This document shows, piece by piece, positions 57,971 through 64,000 of a stretch of DNA of 64,000 bases. The notes beneath the pieces are model-generated. The model worked only from the letters and a program-made list of their open reading frames with translations, made no database searches and was not told the origin of the DNA. The translations under genes and the position numbers were made by a program. Position 1 is the first letter of the stretch, and each line of letters begins with the position of its first letter. This DNA is from Corbicula japonica (Eukaryota > Mollusca > Bivalvia > Venerida > Cyrenidae), in assembly GCA_038501625.1 (NCBI GenBank), contig JAZAYU010000362.1:186001-250000 (forward strand), written 5' to 3'.

Positions 57971-58204
57971 AGCAGGGCAAAATAATGTTCTCGGTTCCTC
58001 AATTACAGAGATGAGAATCAAATTAAAAAAACCAACAACGTCTGTATAGTTTATATATCTCCTGAATGAATTTGTTCTTAAAAAGTTGCTGTTTCTTATG
58101 TAATTATTTATGCACCAGTTTATTGCTATCATCCTGATACTTCCATGCAAGTATGTCTTTTTACCCTTTCCTTAATATATACACATTTTTACGCATGCGC
58201 GACC

Positions 58205-58350
58205 ATTGTAGATCCAGATCAGCCGGCACATCCGTGCAGTCTGATCAGGATCTGCACTGGTCGCATTTTGGTCAGAAGTAACCTAATGAATAAAAAAGCA
58301 AACAGTTTAGAACCTGATCAGATGGCTGATCTGGATCTAAACTGTTTGCC
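58205..58350 (+). repeat. dispersed GATC-type repeat with two hairpins
   Basis: Best-preserved family member: TGTAGATCCAGATCAGCCGG pairs with CTGATCAGGATCTGCACTGG, and GCAAACAGTTTAG (58298) pairs with CTAAACTGTTTGC ending at 58349 around GATCAG/CTGATC. Confidence 0.8.
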
Positions 58351-58413
58351 CTAGCAATAAAGGTGTATTTATACAGGAAAGGGTTAAAGTCACCTGTTAT
58401 ATTTTGTTGACAG

Positions 58414-58484
58414 AATACAGAGAAGTGGTTGACAGAACAAAGCAAGTTGATAAAGCACAGATAAAGTGGACTATGATTTCGAAG
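58414..58484 (+). CDS. KIF2-like: KIF2-like exon carrying the frameshift
   Basis: 71 nt, acceptor TTGACAG|AATAC, donor GAAG|GTATGT. Starts KWLTEQSKLIK in frame with the previous exon; DKVDYDFE, in frame with the next exon, is one base off. The extra base lies near 58456. Confidence 0.65.
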
Positions 58485-58909
58485 GTATGTTGACTTGTTC
58501 ACTTCTAGTTATCATAGCTTGGCATGTCATATACTGTCCTCGGTACAGTTAGTAACTGAGCTGCCTGGCACATGAGGTGCAGCTTTGTGCATGAAATGTA
58601 TAACCTTAACGTTACCAGTCATATTAACTAGCGGAAACTTAATCAGAACATTCATGGCTCTCGAGTGAAGTTCTGTATATAGGTGATGTTTTACCACATG
58701 AATGGTTCTTTAATTTGTTAATGAACCATTATATAAAATCCTGAAAAAAATTACTAATGATCTACACAATTCAGTATGGCCCTTGAACATAATTTTGCTT
58801 GTGAAATCAATAGTGTTGGGAATGTATGTTTGTTGTAATGAACCCTGTGTTTTATATGTTACTTTCAGCTTATGCACAACAGTCACACAATCTGCTATGT
58901 TTATTTCAG

Positions 58910-59040
58910 CATATGCATCACAGTTAGACACTCTGCTATCCAAGAGGATTGATGAGTTGATGGCGTTATGGCAGAAAGTTTCTAACTTCCGTAGACATTC
59001 AGGAGGAAGAGACTCTCAGCAAAAACATGAAAATCAATAA
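58910..59040 (+). CDS. KIF2-like: KIF2-like last exon and stop
   Basis: Acceptor TTTATTTCAG|CATATG. Encodes YASQLDTLLSKRIDELMAL and ends with TAA at 59038; matches the final helix of KIF2A (YATQLEAILEQKI type) but the extreme C-terminus differs. Confidence 0.7.
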
Positions 59041-59154
59041 GAAGAAATAGATACCATCCCCACAGAGAAAAAAAATTAAGTAAAAATATTGATTTATACA
59101 ATTATTGATTTCAAGAGTTTGATGTGATACAACCCAGTGAACCATTGGTTTTGG

Positions 59155-60840
59155 TGACGGCGACGTCTTTTGTAAGTATTGGTCTGCACGACGTTTTAAA
59201 AACGTTCCGAAGACGTTTTGCAAGAAAATGGTTTGCAGTAGACGTATGCAATACGTTTTTAGAACGTGTTGGTAACTAAAACCACTTGAACACCAAATAA
59301 AAACGTCTAAGTAAATGGGTGAAATTGTTTTTATACCTGCAAGAATTTGTGCGTTTGCATTATTTCCTGTTACCTTATTAACACAATTTAATAGAAAAAT
59401 AGCATTTTACATGTTCAAAGATACATATGATATTGTGAAAGAGAACGTCCCAAATACGTCTTGAAAACTGTATAGTGGGTAGCAATAGACGTCTGCAATA
59501 CGTTTCTAAAAACGTGTTGGCTACCAAAACTACTTGAGCACTGAATACAAACGTCAAAAAATCGGATAAAATTGTCTATGTACCTACCAGAATTAGTTTG
59601 TTCTAAGTATTTCCCGTTTTCTTGAGAACTACATTTATTAGAAAAATAACCTATTACTATTTCAAAGCTACATATGATATTGTAAAACAGAACGTCCCAA
59701 ATACGTCTTGAAAACTGGAAAATGAGCTGAGGTAGACGTTAGCAATACGTTTTTAAAAACGTGGTGGTTACCAAAACCAATTGAACACCAAATAAAAACG
59801 TCAAAAAATTGAGTGATATGTTTTTCATACCTGTAAAAAAATGTTAGTTCTCAGTAATTTTCGTTTCTTTGTAGACCAAATTTAGAAAACATGGCATATT
59901 ACTTGTTGAAAGCTACATGTAGTGGAACGTCCACCAAACGCTTTGAAAACTGGCAAATGGGCTTCGGTAGACGTCTGCAATACGTTTTTAAAACTTGGTG
60001 GTAACCAAAACCACTTGAACTCTAAAAAACTGTAAATATTAATATTTCTTATACCAAATGAATTTTGCAGTATTTCTTGAATCCTTGTAGACAGAAAAAC
60101 AGCAAATTACTCGGTCAAACTGCTACATATACTTTTGTGTAAAACTCAGTGTCCTAAAACGCCTTAAAAACTGGGAAAATGGGATGTGGTAGACGTCTTC
60201 AAATCGTTTTCAAGCTACTTAAGAAAAAAAGTAAAACAAAAAGTCAAAAATGGATAAAATTGTCTTTATACCTACCGGATTTAGTTACTTTGCAGTATCT
60301 ATCGTTTTCTTATAGACCAGATTTATTAGAGAAATAGTATATTACTCATTCAAAGTCACATATGATAGTGTTATACAAAACGTTCCAAATACGTCTTGAA
60401 AACTAGCAAATGGACGTCTGAAATACGTTTTAAAATCATGTTTGTTAACAAAATTACTTGAAACACAATAGAAAAACTCAAAACATTCGGATGAAGCTGT
60501 TTTCATACATGTACCTATAACAAATTGTTAGTTTGCAGTATTTTTCGTTTCCTTGTACACCAAATTTATTACAGAAAGAACAGTACTCTTTGAAAGCTAC
60601 TGATAGTGTAAAAAACGTCCCAAAAACGTCTTGAAAACTTTAAAATGGGATGCGGTAGACGTCTGTGATACGTATTTGAAACGTGTTGGTTTCCAAAACC
60701 ACTTCACGCCAATAAAAACGTCAAAAATGGGTGAAATTGGTTTCATACTACAAGACATTGTTAGCTATTAGTTGAATCACTCATTCAAAGCTAAGTGCAA
60801 AACATAACGTCCCGAAAACGTCGTGAAAACGTCTAACACA
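59155..60840. repeat. satellite of about 240-bp units, seven copies
   Basis: Anchor TAGACGTCTGCAATACGTTTT at 59239, 59486, 59733, 59968, 60190, 60411 and 60656, giving 247, 247, 235, 222, 221 and 245 bp. Each unit has several AACGTC/GACGTT motifs, CCAAAACCACTTGAACACC and AGCTACATATGATA. The array is AT-rich except for the repeated ACGT motifs. Confidence 0.92.
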
Positions 60841-60943
60841 CGTCACATCACATCCGGGTACTTAAATTCTTGTCGCCGCCATTTTGGAATCTGCATCGAG
60901 CTACGTTCGAACAACGTTTGATGTTTTGACGGTTATAAATCAG
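60841..60943 (+). promoter_or_regulatory. possible promoter or 5' untranslated exon
   Basis: Directly after the satellite, GCCGCCATTTTGG (60875-60887) is an excellent YY1 site, which in animals usually sits just downstream of a start site. In its normal orientation it would serve minus-strand transcription. On the plus strand a donor-like CAG|GTAACA follows at 60943. No coding sequence connects to it in the window. Confidence 0.3.
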
Positions 60944-61904
60944 GTAACATAAATTAACATGTTTTTATGCATGCCAACACAAGGAACTATACTTAAAGAG
61001 CGTGAATAACAATTAATTGGACATTTGTTCGGTGTATTTATTTACGAATCTGTGCTGAACTATAAAAATTGCTCTTTCAGTTTTCCCGCCTTTGTTGCAT
61101 CATGTGAAAAATAATATTTATAGTATATATGTTAAATTGCCGGATAGCAGAGTAGGTTTGCAGTACGATGTGTTTTGTCTCTAAATAATTCACGAATATA
61201 TTAACGGTTTAAAACCAACAAATTGATCGGACTTGTACTTGTTATAAATTAAGACGTCTTCTCAACGTCGCCCTACGGTTGTGGTCAGTCCAGCCAAACC
61301 GTCAAATTAAAAAGCATACTTATTTAGGTATTGACTCTGTTGTGAAGATTAAATGTTACTAGCTCGACTGTTTCCAAATAAGGCAAACGTATTTTTATAG
61401 CCTTGGTGTCGTCGATGTCATATCGTTGGCTTCGTCGTCGGCGTCTTCATCGAAGAAAAGTTTAATAGTTGCTAAAACTATTTATCCCCCGACATATTAA
61501 CTTCCTATTCACACACAATGTTTCTTTGAGACAAGGTGTAAAGCGCTGACTTTGGCCTTCAAACCACCATGAAAATAGCAAGGAAATAGTGAAAAATAGA
61601 CAAAAGCTGTGCAGATGGCAGAACAGTGAAGCGTTGGCACCGCATGCGGCGCTTTTGTTTTTATACTTCCCAAGTACTGAGTCTGAACTTTTGTGGTAAA
61701 CTGTTATTTGTCCACAAATTAATAAATTATAATTATATTGGCATTTTCTAAATTCAAAAGACATCACAAGTACTTGGTCATTAATAATGCCTTGAGGAGT
61801 GTTAACGCTTTTATTACAAAATTTAGTTAATAAAAAATTATTTTATAATGATTGTGAAACAAGCTCCTTTGCGCGATTTTATGCGAGATTGCGATCTTGT
61901 TTTG
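60944..61904. other. non-coding stretch, nothing recognised
   Basis: A run of TCG/GTCGTC triplets near 61408-61450 is the only feature. The minus-strand open frame 61462-61767 lacks support. Confidence 0.4.
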
Positions 61905-62055
61905 TACTGTGGGGAAAGCCAAAAGCCCCGTGAGAACCCACTTGTCCGCTAGGGTGACCACTGACCAAACTCACGTAAGCCCGGTCCGGATATCGAACCC
62001 GTGTCGCCTAGGTGAAATGCGACTGCGCGTTAACCACTGCGCTACCCGGACAACA
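61905..62055 (-). mobile_element. tRNA-derived SINE, head region
   Basis: Minus strand reads GTCCGGGTAGCGCAGTGGTTAACGCG (box A AGCGCAGTGGTTAACG) and 30 nt on CACGGGTTCGATATCCGG (box B GGTTCGATATCC), then a body with TTTGGTCAGTGGTCACCCTA and ACAAGTGGGTTCTCACGGGG. Acceptor-stem pairing is poor, so this is a SINE rather than a tRNA gene. No target duplication seen. Confidence 0.75.
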
Positions 62056-62160
62056 AGCCTATATGCGCTCATGCATATACATACAAAAAACCATATCAAT
62101 CCTCTAAATCAGACAATAACGCCGTTAATCGATGTCATTTGTAACTTATTGGCTTTTCCC

Positions 62161-62946
62161 TTAAGGTATGACCATCCTAATGGGCACTATTAAGAATCCA
62201 ACATCTGATTATTTTTTCATCAACTGCTTCATACCACTGACTTGTATGCAAAATTTTAATGATTTTCACCGTGTAGTTTTTGAGATTTTTAGCTTTTTTT
62301 ATTTAAAAAAGTGAGAAAAAACGTGAAAGTATCCAAATTCTTTAATCGGTGACAAAATTTTTTGTTATTGATAAATTCAACCCTAATTTTTTACACTTTA
62401 TCCAAAATATGTTATATTTTACTAAACTAATTTAAGATATAATATATAAATACAGAATTTATGTTAAAATGACATTTTTGACCAAATAAATTTAAAAAAT
62501 GCATTTTTTTATATTTCACGAGACTAAATTAATGAAAATTGTGCAAAATCCTGATTGGTGCAATATACAAAAATTTACCATTTTTTAACTATATTTTAAA
62601 CAAAATTTAAACAAAATTTCAGAGAAGTTTACCGTCCAGTTTTAGAAATTTTCAAATTGATGACTTGAATAAACACTATTCTGATAGCGAAAACCCCTTT
62701 AATCTTAATTATTTTGCTTATTTTTGTTTAAATCATGAGAATTTTATATTCAATGACAGAATTACACAGGAAAAAAAAGAAATATGCCAATTATTTAAGC
62801 TCTAGGCTTACAAAAAAAATAGCTTCCTGTGGGATTTGAACCCTGGTCCTCTTGCATGATAGAACTCTAAGCTAATTTACTACTATAGTTACCTCCCTTG
62901 GATACTCTTCTTGATATAGGTATTCATTAGGATGGTCATACCTTAA
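62161..62946. mobile_element. 786-bp MITE with 22-bp perfect inverted ends and TTAA
   Basis: TTAAGGTATGACCATCCTAA (62161-62182 in full) has an exact reverse complement at 62925-62946. TTAA at both outer edges resembles piggyBac targeting, although the next bases (GGTATG) are not the usual CCC. The inner end carries a tRNA-like stretch: minus-strand box B GGGTTCAAATCCC at about 62831-62846. Confidence 0.85.
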
Positions 62947-63036
62947 TAAACAATTATTTAAAGTTCATGTCAATTTATCTTTATGGCTTCATATTTTAAT
63001 ATTAATATATTACTTTTTATGATTTTATCTATGCAG

Positions 63037-63273
63037 GGTCTTTGAGAAGGAAATTCCCAGCGGAGACTGAGACTACACTCCGCTCCAGGGTGAGTGACGT
63101 CCTAAAACGTTCAAGTGGGCTAAAAGGGGGTGAGGCTTATAAAGCAAAAAAAAATCAAGCAGATAACAACCCAAAAGTCCAAATCGCTGCCTAAGGACAG
63201 TTCCAAACGTACCGATTTGAACGAGGAAAAGGATGATTCTGAAAGTGGATCCGAAGGCCTGTTCCAGACGTAG
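63037..63273 (+). CDS. possible terminal exon, unknown nuclear-type protein
   Basis: After an acceptor-like TTTTATCTATGCAG a frame reads SLRRKFPAETETTLRSR, VSDVLKRSSGLKGG, AYKAKK; after a run of nine A at 63147-63155 another frame continues with KSKSLPKDSSKRTD, NEEKDDSESGSEG and TAG at 63271. Basic then acidic composition suits a nuclear protein tail. A length change in the A-run would join the two; as read, the frames are broken. A donor-like AGG|GTGAGT at 63087 gives an alternative exon end. No family recognised. Confidence 0.3.
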
Positions 63274-63642
63274 TGAGATAGTGATACTCATCCCCTAAGG
63301 AACATTTGTACAAATTTCATCTTGTATGTTATTCCATTTACCTGTTTTAATAGTAACCTGTAGATTCTTTTCTAAGTTTTGCATAAGATTTTAATATTAA
63401 TATCATACAGTTTTGTTAAGTAACTTTTCGTTTCAAACTTAATTTGAACCTATAAATGGTTTCTAAGCAATCAGTAATGAATATATCTTTAAGTTTTTGC
63501 TAAACTGAAAGAGTTAACTATTTACTATTAGTTAATGAGTGTGTCAAATATATCTCAACCATACCAGTTTTTATTAAACGATTTTCTACGGATTTAAATG
63601 TATACAATTTCATCGAAAATTAATTTTTAGAAGCCATAAAAT

Positions 63643-63797
63643 AATACTCTCAGTGGAAAAAATGCTTTTAGACAGCTTTTCAAAGTTTTAAATCTCGATG
63701 TTACGTATTTTTTAATATGAAGACGGATAGTAGTAGCCACGTGCATCTTCAAAAATACGTAACATTCAGATAATCTGTCTTTTCCACTGAGAGTATT
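63643..63797. mobile_element. 155-bp foldback MITE
   Basis: AATACTCTCAGTGGAAAA (63643-63660) and its exact complement (63780-63797) form the ends; a second inner pair (ATGTTACGTATTTTT / AAAAATACGTAACAT) makes most of the element a hairpin. Confidence 0.85.
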
Positions 63798-64000
63798 AGT
63801 TAATGGTTAAAGCAAGTATTTTATTGATGGAATTATACCTTTTTTGTTATTTCGATTGTGGATATTTTCTCGTTAAATTTCTCGTTTAAATAAAAATACT
63901 CTACAGTTAGTTGAATTTAGTTGACAGGTTTATCTCTGGAGGTTGTGTAAGGTTTGAACAATATCTAGTTATTTTAGTTTCGGTGCCTACATGAATACTA
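63798..64000. other. AT-rich right edge, nothing recognised
   Basis: No coding or repeat signal that I can support. Confidence 0.4.

Larger units (their letters stand above)
57680..59040 (+). pseudogene. KIF2-like: C-terminal exons of a kinesin-13 (KIF2-like) gene, frameshifted
   Basis: Three exons, 57680-57781, 58414-58484 and 58910-59040, encode sequence like the C-terminal coiled region of KIF2A/KIF2C: DEVSEDLMSFHEKVNEM, then EKWLTEQSKLIK, then VDYDFE and AYASQLDTLLSKRIDELMAL, ending RDSQQKHENQ. Kinesin-13 proteins depolymerise microtubules; this tail follows the motor. Splice sites are good, but exon 2 has 71 nt where 70 are needed, so the frame breaks between LIK and DKVDYDFE. The motor domain is not found in the 51 kb upstream. 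Either this is a transferred 3' fragment that is now decaying, or a real gene with a very long upstream intron and a one-base sequence error. Confidence 0.7.

Noticed and set aside
61462..61767. Minus-strand open frame of 101 codons
   Set aside because: Cys/Phe/Ser-rich translation of AT-rich DNA, no splice sites or family resemblance.
61905..62055. Functional tRNA gene
   Set aside because: Boxes A and B are good but acceptor and anticodon arms do not form; a non-tRNA body follows, typical of a SINE.
62161..62946. Firm assignment to piggyBac
   Set aside because: TTAA is at both ends but the adjacent bases do not match usual piggyBac ends; class left open.
63073..63291. Hydrophobic minus-strand protein
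   Set aside because: It is antisense to a more plausible charged plus-strand reading and lacks start or splice context.

Overview
The window looks like a piece of an AT-rich animal nuclear genome, most probably a heterodont bivalve mollusc. Genes are split by introns with ordinary GT-AG junctions, intergenic and intronic DNA is full of small foldback transposons, tRNA-derived SINEs and minisatellites, and the gene families present (failed-axon-connections-like GST-fold proteins, B-box proteins without a RING, LINEs with an RRM-like ORF1) suit a bivalve. The taxon is an inference; no species marker is visible.

Layout. 1-16 kb: almost gene-free. It holds a probable partial exon at the left edge, a seven-unit 145-bp repeat element, a decayed minus-strand gene (4.76-6.33 kb), a nine-unit 76-bp minisatellite, a SINE with a perfect 17-bp target duplication, and a MITE. 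16.5-17.8 kb: a PIF/Harbinger-like DNA transposon with perfect 33-bp inverted ends, a TATA box and the broken start of its own ORF, split by another repeat. 19.8-26.5 kb: a complete six-exon gene encoding a 281-residue failed-axon-connections/CDR-like protein. 29.7-32.8 kb: a second cassette carrying exons 2-6 of a paralogue about 96% identical in protein, with no first exon of its own that I can find. 36.1-37.4 kb and 50.1-50.8 kb: two copies of a B-box gene inside a segmental duplication, each damaged differently. 39.4-39.9 kb: an intact four-EF-hand calcium-binding protein. 43-49 kb: repeats and nested MITEs. 51.5-56.7 kb: a nearly full-length APE-type LINE with one frameshift and a minisatellite in its 3' region. 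57.7-59.0 kb: the last three coding exons of a kinesin-13 (KIF2-like) gene with a one-base frameshift and no motor domain nearby. 59.2-60.8 kb: a satellite of about 240-bp units rich in AACGT. 61.9-64 kb: a SINE head, two foldback elements and a possible last exon.

The most interesting signal is in the FAXC-like pair. The two copies have identical exon lengths (136, 197, 197, 120 and 107 nt for exons 2-6), yet each has amplified a different splice junction. Copy 1 carries three tandem copies of the exon 3 donor (29-bp unit). Copy 2 carries about a dozen tandem copies of the exon 2 acceptor (44-bp unit). With the missing first exon of copy 2, this suggests one shared first exon spliced to either cassette, and junction-copying that may tune splice choice. 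This is a hypothesis that long-read cDNA would settle.
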